Assembly (NCBI RefSeq): GCF_001293465.1
Contig: NZ_JSYZ01000004.1
Coordinates: 1-64,000 of the forward strand
Direction: 5' to 3'
Length of the DNA: 64,000 nucleotides
Source of the DNA: Pseudomonas asplenii
GTDB lineage: Bacteria > Pseudomonadota > Gammaproteobacteria > Pseudomonadales > Pseudomonadaceae
Below the pieces are notes generated by a model. The model worked only from the letters and a program-made list of their open reading frames with translations. It had not been told where the DNA came from and did not search any database. Each line of letters starts with the position of its first letter. Position 1 is the first letter of the stretch. The position numbers were made by a program, and so were the translations under genes. Positions 32,788 through 42,610 of this stretch are shown here, piece after piece.

Positions 32788-33437
32788 CAGCCGCCCTGCG
32801 CCTGGTCCTGGCCGACGACCATGAGGTCACCCGTACCGGCTTCGTCGCCCTGCTCGCCGGCCATCCGCAATTCGACGTGATCGGCCAGGCCTGCGACGGC
32901 CAGCAGGCCGTGGAGCTGTGCGAACGGCTACAGCCCGACATCGCCATCCTCGACATCCGCATGCCGGTGCTCAACGGCCTGGGCGCGGCGCGGATCCTGC
33001 AACAGAAAATGCCGGCGCTGAAAGTGGTGATCTTCACCATGGACGACAGCCCGGATCACCTGGAGGCGGCCATGCAGGCCGGCGCCGTGGGCTACCTGCT
33101 CAAGGACGCACGCCGTGACGAGGTGATCGATGCCCTGCAACGGGTCGCGCGCGGCGAGGAGGCGCTGAACAATGCGGTCAGCGCCCGTCTGCTGCGGCGC
33201 ATGACCGAACGCCACGGCCAGGGTGCGGCGGCCAGCGAAAACCTCACCGCCCGCGAGCGGCAGGTGCTCGGGCTGGTGGCCGGCGGCCTGAGCAACCGTG
33301 AAATCGGCGAAAGGCTGGGCATTACCACCGGGACCGCCAAGGCCCATGTCGAACGGGTCATCGGCAAGCTCGGCGCAGCGGACCGCACCCAGGCCGCGGT
33401 TCGCGGCATCGCCCTGGGCCTGGTGGCGCAACCGTGA
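32784..33437 (+). CDS. NarL/LuxR-family response regulator
   Basis: A 217-residue regulator. The receiver begins [20 protein letters not shown] with phospho-Asp in [14 protein letters not shown] and Lys in [12 protein letters not shown]. The C-terminal LuxR helix-turn-helix is [20 protein letters not shown] followed by [19 protein letters not shown]. It is coupled by ATGA to the GAF kinase and by GTGA to the next hybrid kinase. Targets are unknown. Confidence 0.92.
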   Translation: MTAALRLVLADDHEVTRTGFVALLAGHPQFDVIGQACDGQQAVELCERLQPDIAILDIRMPVLNGLGAARILQQKMPALKVVIFTMDDSPDHLEAAMQAGAVGYLLKDARRDEVIDALQRVARGEEALNNAVSARLLRRMTERHGQGAAASENLTARERQVLGLVAGGLSNREIGERLGITTGTAKAHVERVIGKLGAADRTQAAVRGIALGLVAQP

Positions 33438-35761
33438 GGCTGCTTTCCGCCCGGCGCTGGATCGACCTGCCGCTGCGGGGCAAGGCGCTGGTGGCGATCT
33501 CCCTGCCGCTGGTGATCCTGCTGATGTCGCTGGTGCTGATCTACATCACCGAACGCCAGACTGCCCACGCCGAAGAGGACGTACGCCGGGTGCTGCGCGT
33601 CCAGGGCGATATCCAGACCGTGCATACCCTGCTCGCCGAGGCGGCCGCCAGCGTGCGCGGCTACCTGTTGACCGGGCGCGAGGACTTCCTGCCGGGCTAC
33701 CTGAAAGCCCGCCCGCTGATCGACGACGCCCTGCAACGGCTGAACCGGAACGTGCGTGATGAACGGGTGCGCCGGCACCTGGAAGCCATCGAACCGCTGA
33801 TCGACAGCAAGGTGGCCGGCCTTGAGGAAATGCTCGCCGGACACCGCGCCAACCCGGCGGCGATCACGGCGATCCTGATCAGCAACAAGCACATTCTCGA
33901 CGAGCTGCGCGAACATATCGGCACCATCCTCACCCTGGAGGACACCCTGCTGGCCGAGCGTACCGCCGCCGCGGTCGCGACCCGCCAGCGACTGTTGCTG
34001 TCGACACTGCTGGCGGCCTTCTGCGGCCTGTTCGGCGCCATCGTCGCGGTGCTGTTCCTGTCCAGGGGCATCGTCGCCCGGGTGCAGCAGGTCAAGGGCA
34101 ATGCGCAGCGCCTGGCACTCGGCCAGCCACTGCAGCCGCAACCGCCGGAAAACGATGAAATCGGCCAGCTCGGCACCCGCCTGGTGGAAGCCGGGCTGCT
34201 GCTGGCCGAGCGCGAGCGGGCCCTGCGCGACAACGAGGAACGGCTGAGGCTGATCATCGACGGCGTGAAGGACTATGGCATCTTCGCCCTCGACACCCGC
34301 GGTTTCGTCACCAGCTGGAACGCCGGCGCCGAGCGGATCAAGGGCTACACCGAGCAGGAAATCATCGGCCAGCACTTTTCGCTGTTCTACCTGCCCCAGG
34401 AATGCCCGGAACATCCCGAGCATGCGCTGCGCGAGGCGACCCGCGATGGTCACTACATGGAAGAGGCCTGGCGTATCCGCAAGAATGGCAGCCGCTTCTG
34501 GGCCAGCGTGGTGATCACCGCCCAATACGACAGCCGCGGCGCCTTGCGTGGCTTCTCCAAGATCACCCGCGACATCACCGACCGCCGCACGGCCGAAATC
34601 GCGCTGCGCACCGCCCGCGAGGAAGCCGAGCGCGCCAGCCGCGCCAAGAGCGAGTTTCTCTCGCGCATGAGCCATGAACTGCGTACCCCGCTCAACTCGA
34701 TCCTCGGTTTTGCGCAATTGCTGGAGATGGATGCGCAGCCGGGGCAGGAAGCCAACGTCGGGCACATTCTGCGCGGAGGCAAGCACCTGCTGGGGCTGAT
34801 CAACGAGGTGCTGGACATCGCCCGGATCGAAGCCGGGCACCTGCAGTTGAACCTCGAGCCCGTACCCCTGGCACCGGCCCTGCAGGAGGCCCTGACACTG
34901 GTCTCGCCAATGGCCGCCAGTGCCGGCATCCGCCTGTTGCCATTGCCCGCGCTACCGGCGGACAGCGGCCTCATCGCCGACCGGCAGCGCCTGACCCAGG
35001 TGCTGCTCAACCTGCTGTCCAACGCCATCAAGTACAACCGGCCCCGGGGCCAGGTCAGTATCGAGGTCAGGATCGATCAGCCACGGGTCGCGGTATCGGT
35101 CAGCGACACCGGCAAGGGCATTGCCGCCGAGCGCCTGGGGCAACTGTTCAAACCGTTCGAGCGCCTGGATATCGACCCGAACATCGAAGGCAGCGGCCTG
35201 GGCCTGGCGCTGAGCAGGAACCTGCTGGAAATGATGCAAGGCCGCCTGACGGTGCACAGCCAGCCCGGCCTGGGCTCCCGATTCACCCTTGAACTGCCGT
35301 TCGTGCGCCTGCAGGAGAACCCGCAGCCCGGTACCGCCGCCCTCGAGCGCCCGGTCGAGCCGCCGGCGCCCTGCGCACCGACCTGGCGCGGCCAGGTGCT
35401 GTACATCGAGGACCATCTTTCGAGCCTGGCGCTGATCGAAACCCTGTTGCAACGACGCCCGGGTATCAGGCTGCTGTCGAGCATGCAGGGACAACTGGGG
35501 CTTGACCTCGCCGCGCAGCATGCGCCACAGCTGATCCTGCTGGACGCGACGTTGCCGGACAAGGAGGGGCTGGCCATCCTGCGCCTGTTGCGCGAATCGC
35601 CTATCACCCGCTCGACCCCGGTGCTGCTGATGACCGCAGACGCCAGCGAGACCACCCGCCAGGCGCTGTGCGAGGCCGGAGCCACGGCGGTGCTGGGCAA
35701 GCCGATCCACATCCCCACATTCCTCGCCCACCTTGACCAGTACCTTGCGGAGCCCGCGTGA
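33434..35761 (+). CDS. hybrid sensor kinase CHASE3-PAS-HisKA-receiver
   Basis: A 775-residue membrane kinase. The first helix ([20 protein letters not shown]) leads to a periplasmic CHASE3 domain with [21 protein letters not shown] second helix ([18 protein letters not shown]) and HAMP-like linker follow. A PAS domain has [20 protein letters not shown] and a PAC tail [16 protein letters not shown]. The H-box is [19 protein letters not shown]. ATPase motifs include [21 protein letters not shown] and [11 protein letters not shown]. The C-terminal receiver carries Asp in [13 protein letters not shown]. The GTG start overlaps the preceding regulator, and its own stop overlaps the final receiver gene. 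Confidence 0.92.
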   Translation: MRLLSARRWIDLPLRGKALVAISLPLVILLMSLVLIYITERQTAHAEEDVRRVLRVQGDIQTVHTLLAEAAASVRGYLLTGREDFLPGYLKARPLIDDALQRLNRNVRDERVRRHLEAIEPLIDSKVAGLEEMLAGHRANPAAITAILISNKHILDELREHIGTILTLEDTLLAERTAAAVATRQRLLLSTLLAAFCGLFGAIVAVLFLSRGIVARVQQVKGNAQRLALGQPLQPQPPENDEIGQLGTRLVEAGLLLAERERALRDNEERLRLIIDGVKDYGIFALDTRGFVTSWNAGAERIKGYTEQEIIGQHFSLFYLPQECPEHPEHALREATRDGHYMEEAWRIRKNGSRFWASVVITAQYDSRGALRGFSKITRDITDRRTAEIALRTAREEAERASRAKSEFLSRMSHELRTPLNSILGFAQLLEMDAQPGQEANVGHILRGGKHLLGLINEVLDIARIEAGHLQLNLEPVPLAPALQEALTLVSPMAASAGIRLLPLPALPADSGLIADRQRLTQVLLNLLSNAIKYNRPRGQVSIEVRIDQPRVAVSVSDTGKGIAAERLGQLFKPFERLDIDPNIEGSGLGLALSRNLLEMMQGRLTVHSQPGLGSRFTLELPFVRLQENPQPGTAALERPVEPPAPCAPTWRGQVLYIEDHLSSLALIETLLQRRPGIRLLSSMQGQLGLDLAAQHAPQLILLDATLPDKEGLAILRLLRESPITRSTPVLLMTADASETTRQALCEAGATAVLGKPIHIPTFLAHLDQYLAEPA

Positions 35762-36213
35762 ACAACGACCTGCGTATCCTGATCATCGACGATCAACGCC
35801 CCAACCTCGACCTGATGGAGCAACTTCTGGTGCGCGAGGGGCTGAGCAACGTCCTGAGCAGCACCCAGCCGTTACGAACCCTGGACCTGTTCAACAGCTT
35901 CGAGCCGGACCTGGTGATTCTCGACCTGCACATGCCGGAGTTCGACGGCTTCGCGATCCTCGAACAATTGAATCGGCGCATTCCGGCGGGCGAGTACCTG
36001 CCGATTCTCGTACTGACCGCCGACGCGACCCGCGACACCCGCCTGCGCGCCCTGGCGCTGGGCGCGAAGGACTTCATCAGCAAGCCCCTGGATGCCCTGG
36101 AAACCATGTTGCGGGTGTGGAACCTGCTGGAAACGCGTGCGCTGTACAAGACCCTGCGCACGTTGGTGCCCGCCGAACGGATCGAGCTGCTGCGTCAGGC
36201 GGGGACGCTCTAG
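35758..36213 (+). CDS. single-domain response regulator
   Basis: A 151-residue stand-alone receiver: LRILIIDDQRPNLDLMEQLL, phospho-Asp in LVILDLHMPEFDGF, Thr in ILVLTADATRD and Lys in DFISKPLDALET. The C-terminal tail of about 25 residues (ALYKTLRTLVPAERIELL) is helical but has no output domain. Translationally coupled (GTGA) to the hybrid kinase, for which it is the probable phosphate relay partner. Last gene of the operon. Confidence 0.9.
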   Translation: MNNDLRILIIDDQRPNLDLMEQLLVREGLSNVLSSTQPLRTLDLFNSFEPDLVILDLHMPEFDGFAILEQLNRRIPAGEYLPILVLTADATRDTRLRALALGAKDFISKPLDALETMLRVWNLLETRALYKTLRTLVPAERIELLRQAGTL

Positions 36214-36306
36214 ACAGACCGCCAGACGTGGTCCGTACCGAGGCTCAGTGACCGCTTCCAGAGGCCTTGCCGGTCGATGGGCCGGCAGGCGCTCACGAAC
36301 CGGTCC

Positions 36307-37662
36307 CTATCCCACCCAGCCAACCGCCGTCTTCGGAATGATGTCGGACTCCTCCAGCTTGGACGCGAACATGCTCACCGCCTCCACCGCATCGCTGGTG
36401 CCGCTGCGGATCTGCAGAATCACCGAGCCGGCCTGGTCGGCCAGGGTGACGCCACGTTGTGCCCCCTCCTGGGTGACATGCATGCTCGCCACCGCATCAC
36501 GGGTTTCGGCGAGGATCTTGCCGATCACCTCGGCGATCTCGGTGGTCGAACGGCTGGTGCGTCCGGCCAGTTGTCGCACCTCGTCCGCCACGACGGCAAA
36601 GCCCCGCCCCTGATCACCGGCCCGCGCCGCTTCGATGGCGGCGTTGAGGGCCAGCAGGTTGGTCTGTTCGGCGATGCCGCGGATGGTATTGACGATGGCC
36701 GTGATCTCCTCGGAACGGCCGCCCAGTTGCCCGACCAGGCGCGACGAATTGCCGATGTTGTCGGCAATCAGGCGCATCTCCTTGGCCGTCTGCTGGATGA
36801 CCTGCTCCCCCTGTTCCGCGACGCGCTCGGTCTCGGCGGAAATATGGTAGGCCCGCGCCGCGCCGAGGGAGTCCGCCTCGAATTTCTCGACACGCTCGGT
36901 GATGTCGCTGGCGAACTTGACGATCTTGCTCAATTTGCCAGCGGCATCGAAGACCGGGTTGTAGGTGGCTTCGAGCCAGACGGTCTTGCCGTGCTTGCCG
37001 ATGCGCTTGAACTGGCCACTGAAGAACTCGCCGGCGTTGAGCCGACGCCAGAAATCGCTGTACTCGCTGCTGTTGACCAGGCTGGACTCGCAAAACAGCC
37101 GGTGATGCTTGCCCTTGAGGTCGCTCAGGGCATAGCCCATGGTGCTGAGGAAATTGTCATTGGCCCAGAGGATATTGCCACTCAGGTCGAACTCGATCAC
37201 CGCCATCGCCCGGTCGAGTGCCGCCAGCTTGGCGCCGGTGTCGGCCTCCCTGACCACCTGGCTGGTGACATCGAGGGCGTATTTGACCACCTTGCAGACC
37301 TGGCCCTGCTCATCCAGCACCGGGTTGTAGCTGGCCTCCAGCCAGACATTCTGGCCCTGGGCGTTGACGCGCTTGAACGTGCCGGAAACGAAATTCCCGG
37401 CGTGCAGCTGGGCCCAGAACTCGCTGTACTCGCGGCTGCGGACCAGCTCGGGGTCACAGAAGTCCTTGTGGGACTTACCAGGCAGTTGGTCTGCACGGTA
37501 GCCCATGGTTTTCGAAAAATTCTCGTTGGCGCGGATGAGCTTGCCATCCAGGCTGAACTCCACCACCGCCATGGAGCGGTCGAGCGCGGCAACCAGTCCC
37601 TTGTAGTTCTCCATCTCGGCCGTCCTGGCCGCCAGTTCATCTTTGAGTTTTCTATTGAACAT
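36307..37662 (-). CDS. soluble PAS-PAS methyl-accepting chemotaxis protein
   Basis: A 451-residue chemoreceptor without transmembrane helices. Two tandem PAS domains are nearly repeats, around [20 protein letters not shown] and [20 protein letters not shown], each followed by a PAC segment with [18 protein letters not shown] or [18 protein letters not shown]. The signalling tip contains [20 protein letters not shown] and [14 protein letters not shown]. The start is set by GAGGTG eight bases before the ATG. A sigma-28-like -10 element lies about 40 bases upstream, as expected for a motility gene. PAS pairing suggests redox or energy sensing through a cofactor; no haem His can be assigned with confidence. 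Confidence 0.9.
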   Translation of the reverse strand: MFNRKLKDELAARTAEMENYKGLVAALDRSMAVVEFSLDGKLIRANENFSKTMGYRADQLPGKSHKDFCDPELVRSREYSEFWAQLHAGNFVSGTFKRVNAQGQNVWLEASYNPVLDEQGQVCKVVKYALDVTSQVVREADTGAKLAALDRAMAVIEFDLSGNILWANDNFLSTMGYALSDLKGKHHRLFCESSLVNSSEYSDFWRRLNAGEFFSGQFKRIGKHGKTVWLEATYNPVFDAAGKLSKIVKFASDITERVEKFEADSLGAARAYHISAETERVAEQGEQVIQQTAKEMRLIADNIGNSSRLVGQLGGRSEEITAIVNTIRGIAEQTNLLALNAAIEAARAGDQGRGFAVVADEVRQLAGRTSRSTTEIAEVIGKILAETRDAVASMHVTQEGAQRGVTLADQAGSVILQIRSGTSDAVEAVSMFASKLEESDIIPKTAVGWVG

Positions 37663-37698
37663 GACACACCTCGGCAAAGGACGCACACCCTTAACCGA

Positions 37699-37712
37699 TT
37701 ATCGGCCGATAA
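37699..37712 (-). promoter_or_regulatory. sigma-28 (FliA)-like -10 box
   Basis: The palindrome TTATCGGCCGATAA contains GCCGATAA, the FliA -10 consensus, on both strands. For the leftward chemoreceptor gene the start codon is 37 bases downstream, a normal leader length. The matching -35 (TTCA in place of TAAA at 15 bases) is weak, so this is tentative. Confidence 0.4.
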
Positions 37713-37807
37713 GGGTATGGCTGAAGGCCCATCGAAAGAATTAAGGGTATGCCTGATTCTGGATGCGCAGATGGATGAGTGGAGGGCTGGGGTGAGGCGG
37801 TTGGCGT

Positions 37808-37897
37808 ATTCGCGGGCAAACCCGGTTCTGCAAGGGCGCGGCATACACGGAACTTGTGTACGACACCTTCCTGTAGGAGCCGGGCTTGCCCGCGAAG
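37808..37897. repeat. pair of inverted Pseudomonas REP sequences (REPIN)
   Basis: TTCGCGGGCAAACCCGGTTC (37809 on) faces GTAGGAGCCGGGCTTGCCCG (37873 on) in inverted orientation with about 40 bases between them. The second is the classic fluorescent-pseudomonad REP core. The pair lies in the convergent-free gap between the chemoreceptor promoter and the end of the siderophore receptor gene. Confidence 0.8.
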
Positions 37898-37934
37898 CTT
37901 TTACCCTTGAGCCCGCGGGCGAACGCCAGTGGGT

Positions 37935-40064
37935 CTAGAGCGTGTAGGAAACGCCAACCTGAACGGTGCGCGGTGCACCCGGATAGGCATAGACGTTACC
38001 GAACGCGCCCTCTTCATAGTCACGGTCAAGCAGGTTCTTCACATCCAGGTTCAGCCGCACCTTCTCGTTGACCTTATAGAAGCCGAGCAGGTCGACGACC
38101 GTGTAGCTGCCCATGGAGAAGCCGGTCGCGGCAGTCTGGCCGGCACGCTCGGCGACGTATTTGCCCCCGACACCCAGGCCCAGCCCCTTGAGCGCACCCT
38201 CCTGGAACTCATAAACGTTGAGCAGGCTGAAGCTGCTGCGCGGGATGTTCATCAAGCGGGTTCCCTTGGGAATCGTGGTGTCCTTGGTCACTTCCGCATC
38301 GACATAGGCATAGCCGCCGATCACCCGCCATTGCGGCGTCAGGTTGCCGGTCACGTTCAGGTCGAAACCGCGGCTGCGGACCTCACCTGCTGCGACCTTG
38401 AAGGTGATGGGGTCAACCGGATCGGCGGTCAGCACGTTGCGCTTGTCGATCTGATAGATCGCCGCATCGACGCTCAACTGACGATCGAGCGCTTCCCACT
38501 TGATCCCCACTTCATAGGATTTCCCCTTCTCCGGGTCGAAACCGCCGCCCTGGCGGCTGGCGCCACTGTTGGGTTTGAAGGAACGCGCAGTGTCGGCATA
38601 CACCGCCAGCGTGTCGGTCAGGTCATAGATCACCCCAAGACGCGGGGTCACGCCGTTTTCGCTCTTGGTCCAGCTCGGCACGCCCGTCACAAAAGACTCA
38701 TAGTCATCTTCGAAACGCTCGAAGCGAGCCCCTGCCAGCACCTTCAGGCGCGAGGTCAAGGCCACCTGGTCCTGCACGAAGGCCGCGTAGGTCTTGAGGT
38801 TTTCCTTGTCATGGGTCGGCGTGCGGGTCAGCGCCGGCCGCGCCTGACCGTACACCGGGTTGAAGAGGTCGACCGTATAGGAACCCACGGCACCGCTGGA
38901 GCGCCGGATGATCGACTTGTAGTCGTAGTCCTCGTACTCGACACCGGTCAGCAAGGTGTGCTCCAGGCCCCAGGTGGCGAAATGCCCGGTCAGGTTCAAC
39001 TGGGCGTCCTTGTCCGTCCACTCCAGCTTGCGGTAGTTGAAGTTGCGGCCCAAGGTACGCCCATCGGTGCCGATGCCGTTGGCCTCGACCGCATTGCCCT
39101 GCAAGGTCCCGTCCAGCCACTGGAAACCGCCGCCCAACGTCCAGTTCTCGTTGAGCAGATGCTCGAAGCGCACCTGCGCCATGTTGTTGTCGTTGTGCAG
39201 CTTGCCCGCGTCCTTCTCACCGAAGAAAGTCTCGCGCGAAGCCGTGCCAACCTGCTTGGCATAGTGCGTCACACCGCGATCCAGCGGGTGGTTGTTGCGC
39301 ATGAAATCACCCTCGAAGGTGATTTTGGTATCGTCGGTGGCCTGCCAGGCGATCACCGGCGTCACGCCATAGCGTTCGGTCTCGACGTGATCACGAAAGG
39401 TGTCTCCGCCCTCGCCGATCACGTTCAGGCGATAGGCCAGGCGCCCTTCCTCATCCAGCGGGCCCGAGGCGTCCAGGGTCCCGCGCTTCATGCCCTGATC
39501 ATCCAGTTGGCTGCCCAGCGTGACGGTGCGCTCGGCCAGCGGCTGCTTGGACACCACGTTGAAGGTACCGCCGGGATCACCGCGGCCGTAGAGCGTGGTG
39601 GCCGGCCCGCGCAGCACTTCCAGGCGTTCGATGGTGTTGGCATCGGGCATGTTCGGGTAGCCGCGGTTGATCGGGAAACCATTGCGGTAGAACTCCCCCG
39701 TGGTGAAGCCGCGAACCGTAAAGGTAGTCAGCCCCTGCCCGCCGAAGTTGTTGGCCCGTCCCACGCCGCCGGCATAGTCGAGCGCGTCCTGCAGGCGGGT
39801 CGCGCCGATATCCTCCACGGCATCCTTGGGCACCACGCTGATCGACTGTGGCGTCTCGTGAATCGCGGTATCGGTGCGCGTCGCACTGGCTGAGCGTGTA
39901 GCACGATAGCCCTTGACCGGCCCCTGTGCGGTTTCATAGTCCGCAGTACCGACGACATCGGTGGCTTGCAATTCCAGGGTGGTCTCTTCCGCGGCGTTCT
40001 GCTCTGCCCAAACGGACGAGGCAAACGCCTGAAGCACGCAAATCGAAATCAGGGTGCGACGCAT
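37935..40064 (-). CDS. TonB-dependent siderophore receptor
   Basis: A 709-residue outer membrane ferric-siderophore receptor. The signal peptide ends in SSVWAEQN. A TonB box is likely at TTLELQATDVVG. The plug domain has TDTAIHETPQSISVVPKDAV, RLQDALDYAGGV and ERLEVLRGPATTLYGRGDPG. The barrel ends VNEKVRLNLDVKNLLDRDYE and TVQVGVSYTL with the terminal aromatic-type strand. There is no N-terminal signalling domain and no adjacent sigma/anti-sigma pair, so control is probably by Fur alone, whose box lies 85 bases upstream. The plug and barrel resemble ferrichrome/hydroxamate-type receptors, but the ligand cannot be assigned. The ATG at 40064 is preferred to a TTG two codons earlier. Confidence 0.9.
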   Translation of the reverse strand: MRRTLISICVLQAFASSVWAEQNAAEETTLELQATDVVGTADYETAQGPVKGYRATRSASATRTDTAIHETPQSISVVPKDAVEDIGATRLQDALDYAGGVGRANNFGGQGLTTFTVRGFTTGEFYRNGFPINRGYPNMPDANTIERLEVLRGPATTLYGRGDPGGTFNVVSKQPLAERTVTLGSQLDDQGMKRGTLDASGPLDEEGRLAYRLNVIGEGGDTFRDHVETERYGVTPVIAWQATDDTKITFEGDFMRNNHPLDRGVTHYAKQVGTASRETFFGEKDAGKLHNDNNMAQVRFEHLLNENWTLGGGFQWLDGTLQGNAVEANGIGTDGRTLGRNFNYRKLEWTDKDAQLNLTGHFATWGLEHTLLTGVEYEDYDYKSIIRRSSGAVGSYTVDLFNPVYGQARPALTRTPTHDKENLKTYAAFVQDQVALTSRLKVLAGARFERFEDDYESFVTGVPSWTKSENGVTPRLGVIYDLTDTLAVYADTARSFKPNSGASRQGGGFDPEKGKSYEVGIKWEALDRQLSVDAAIYQIDKRNVLTADPVDPITFKVAAGEVRSRGFDLNVTGNLTPQWRVIGGYAYVDAEVTKDTTIPKGTRLMNIPRSSFSLLNVYEFQEGALKGLGLGVGGKYVAERAGQTAATGFSMGSYTVVDLLGFYKVNEKVRLNLDVKNLLDRDYEEGAFGNVYAYPGAPRTVQVGVSYTL

Positions 40065-40148
40065 TAACAATGAATCCTAGTAAAAGAGCCAAATGAGAGG
40101 GTATAGGCGCCAAAAAAGCCGGCGCATGGTATGCCATCTCATTAGCTT

Positions 40149-40169
40149 TTGATACTGATTCTCATTAAA
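40149..40169. promoter_or_regulatory. Fur box
   Basis: TTGATACTGATTCTCATTAA matches the Fur consensus (GATAATGATAATCATTATC) at most positions and lies 85 bases upstream of the siderophore receptor start. Iron-replete repression of the receptor is the expected outcome. Confidence 0.75.
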
Positions 40170-40226
40170 TATTTTTGCAGCGAGGCGATCACCTGCGATC
40201 GCCTCGTCGTCGCGAAGGTTGCCGAA

Positions 40227-42188
40227 TCAGGCGACCTTGAAGCGGTTGACCAGTTGTTGCTGGTGCTCGGCCAGACGCGCGAGTTCACGGCTGGTGACGG
40301 CGGTCTGCTCGGCCCCGGCACTGACCTGTACCACCAGGTCATTGATCTCGTTTACGTTGCGGCTGATGTCTTCGGAAACGGCACTTTGCTCCTCGGCCGC
40401 CGAGGCGATCTGGATATTACGGTCGCTGATGCTGGCGACTCCTTCGGAGATCTGCCCCAGCAGCTCGCTCGCCCGCTCGATCCGGGTGGCCCCCGCACGG
40501 GCCTTCTCCAGCGTCTCCTGCATCGAACTGCTGGCACGGTCCGAACCCTGCTGCAGGTTGACGATCATCTGCTGGATATTGCCAGTGGACTCCTGGGTCT
40601 TCTGCGCCAGAGTGCGCACCTCCGAGGCCACCACTGCGAAGCCGCGACCGTGGTCCCCTGCCCTTGCCGCCTCGATGGCCGCGTTCAGCGCCAGCAGGTT
40701 GGTCTGCTCGGCAATGTCGCGAATGACGTCGATCACCGAGGAAATCGCGTCGCTTTCGTGCTTGAGGTCGCCAATGATCGAGGCGGTCTGCCCGGCCTGG
40801 GTCGAGACCTGACGAATCAGTTCGATGGTCCCCTCGATCTCGCCGCGCCCCTGGGTGGTGCTGGCATTGACCTGTTGCGACAACTGCGCCGCATCGCTGG
40901 TGCTGCGGGCGACGTCGCGTACGGTGGCACTCATTTCGTTGATCGCCGTGGCGACCAGTTCAGTGCCCTGGCGCTGTTGTTCGACACTCTGGCTGGTCTG
41001 CACCGTGACTTGCGAGGACTCTTCGGCAGCCGTGGCCACCTGCGCGGTGGCACTGCCGATTTCCTGCACGATATCGCGGATCTCCTGAGCCATGCCATTG
41101 AGGTTGCGCGAGATCTGGCCGAATTCGTCCCGGCCGTCATAGGTGGTGCGGGCGGTCAGGTCACGTTGTGCCAGGCCACCCAGCACACGGTTCACCTCGG
41201 CCACGGCTTCATTGATATTACAGATGATCAGATAGGAGAGCAGCGAAACGGCCAGCAAGGCCGCGACGGCACCGCCGATCGTCAGCCACAGGGCCCGGCT
41301 GGCGTCGTCACGGCGCTCTGCGGCCAGGGCGCTGACGCTCTGCCCCAGTGCTTCCTCGACCCGTCCCATCAGATCGATGCGCTGCGTGGCGGTCTCGAAC
41401 CAGGCCTGGGGCCTGATCCCCAGTGACTGGCCCATGGGCACTTCAAAACCCAGACGTTGCAGCCTGGCGACTTCGAGCGCCGCCGGTGCCTGCATTTCCC
41501 GGTCGAACTGCTGCAACGAGGTTTCGGGAGCCTTGCGGCGGAAGGCATCGGAATACGCGGTGAACTCGCCAAGGTTGCGACTGAAACTGGACAGCAGGGC
41601 TTCATCGAAATGATCCTGGTTGAACACCAGGCCCAAGATCACCCGCTCCCGCCCGGCCCGCTCTTTCATCTCGATGAACTGATTGAGCGCGCCCAGTGCA
41701 TAGACAATCGTTGCGTTATTGACGTGGGCCTCCAGCGATTGCGTATAACCGATCAGCTGTTTAATGGTCTCGGTATAACGCTGGCCGGAGTCATTCGCCG
41801 TGATTGCCAGCTTATCAACCTGTCGACGAACTTGCGTCAGCTTGTCCAGGGCATCGATAACCGTAGCGAGGTTCTCGCCGTTAGTTGCCCAAAGGCTGCG
41901 CACGACATCGATCGAGTCATCGGATTCCTTGCGCAACTGCCCCAGGCGATCCCCCATCGCCGTACCGCGACTGCCCAGGAAAACTCCGCTGGCACCGCGC
42001 TCCCGCTGCAATGTGGTGATCAGGCGACTCAGTTTCTGTGCGGTGGCGCTGGCACTCACTGTCGCATTCATGTCCTTCAGGGTCTTGTAGTTATCGACAA
42101 CGAAAACCCCCGCCAGCATCAGAAATCCCAACAAGGGCAACATCAGGATCAGCATTAATTTCATGCGCAACGGCAGGTTTCTGAACAT
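40227..42188 (-). CDS. methyl-accepting chemotaxis protein with NIT sensor domain
   Basis: A 653-residue transmembrane chemoreceptor. After the first helix ([20 protein letters not shown]) the periplasmic region begins [18 protein letters not shown], the signature of the nitrate/nitrite-sensing NIT domain, which spans about 230 residues. The second helix is [20 protein letters not shown], followed by HAMP and the signalling domain with [20 protein letters not shown] and [16 protein letters not shown]. aeruginosa McpN, a nitrate chemoreceptor, has this plan, so attraction to nitrate is a reasonable guess. The gene is monocistronic with its own long upstream region. Confidence 0.9.
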   Translation of the reverse strand: MFRNLPLRMKLMLILMLPLLGFLMLAGVFVVDNYKTLKDMNATVSASATAQKLSRLITTLQRERGASGVFLGSRGTAMGDRLGQLRKESDDSIDVVRSLWATNGENLATVIDALDKLTQVRRQVDKLAITANDSGQRYTETIKQLIGYTQSLEAHVNNATIVYALGALNQFIEMKERAGRERVILGLVFNQDHFDEALLSSFSRNLGEFTAYSDAFRRKAPETSLQQFDREMQAPAALEVARLQRLGFEVPMGQSLGIRPQAWFETATQRIDLMGRVEEALGQSVSALAAERRDDASRALWLTIGGAVAALLAVSLLSYLIICNINEAVAEVNRVLGGLAQRDLTARTTYDGRDEFGQISRNLNGMAQEIRDIVQEIGSATAQVATAAEESSQVTVQTSQSVEQQRQGTELVATAINEMSATVRDVARSTSDAAQLSQQVNASTTQGRGEIEGTIELIRQVSTQAGQTASIIGDLKHESDAISSVIDVIRDIAEQTNLLALNAAIEAARAGDHGRGFAVVASEVRTLAQKTQESTGNIQQMIVNLQQGSDRASSSMQETLEKARAGATRIERASELLGQISEGVASISDRNIQIASAAEEQSAVSEDISRNVNEINDLVVQVSAGAEQTAVTSRELARLAEHQQQLVNRFKVA

Positions 42189-42610
42189 GTGACTTCAAGC
42201 CTCTTTATGGATCGATAAAGTTTTAGCGCTGTGAAGTTGCTTGTTCTTGTCCCTCGGTGCGCGGAACGCATCTTACGCGACATAGCTAAGTGCTATCACC
42301 CTTATTGGAGTAAATAGTCAGTTACTCGGAAATCGCTATCACACTATTTATCGGCATTCATTGACCCAGATCAGCAGAATATATTTAACCTGTCTCGGTC
42401 TCTCTCGAAAAACGCCCCCTGTTGCATTTCCGGCAACAGTGATTTGCACCGGAAGAGATTGATAGGCTGCTAACGAAGAGCGCATGCTAGAGGGCTGGCT
42501 GCGCGCTCATATCATTCCGAATGATAGTTACCTTCGCTTCATTCGATTCGTGTGCGATCAGCGGCCAACGCATGATCCGCCCATCCTCAATAGATTGGCG
42601 GACTCCCCCC
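42189..42610. promoter_or_regulatory. intergenic region with mexE control site
   Basis: A 422-base divergent gap without a gene. It contains a hairpin CTGTTGC/GCAACAG (42419-42439) and, 85 bases before mexE, a dyad TATCATTC/GAATGATA around a central C (42510-42526). The stretch ATCATTCCGAATGATAGTTA from 42511 follows the pattern ATCA-N5-NNNGAT-N4-AC expected of the nod-box bound by the LysR activator MexT. No mexT or mexS gene lies beside the operon here. Confidence 0.5.

Noticed and set aside
37935..40064. FpvA/FecA-like receptor with signalling domain
   Set aside because: The mature N-terminus is too short for a signalling domain, and no sigma/anti-sigma genes are adjacent.
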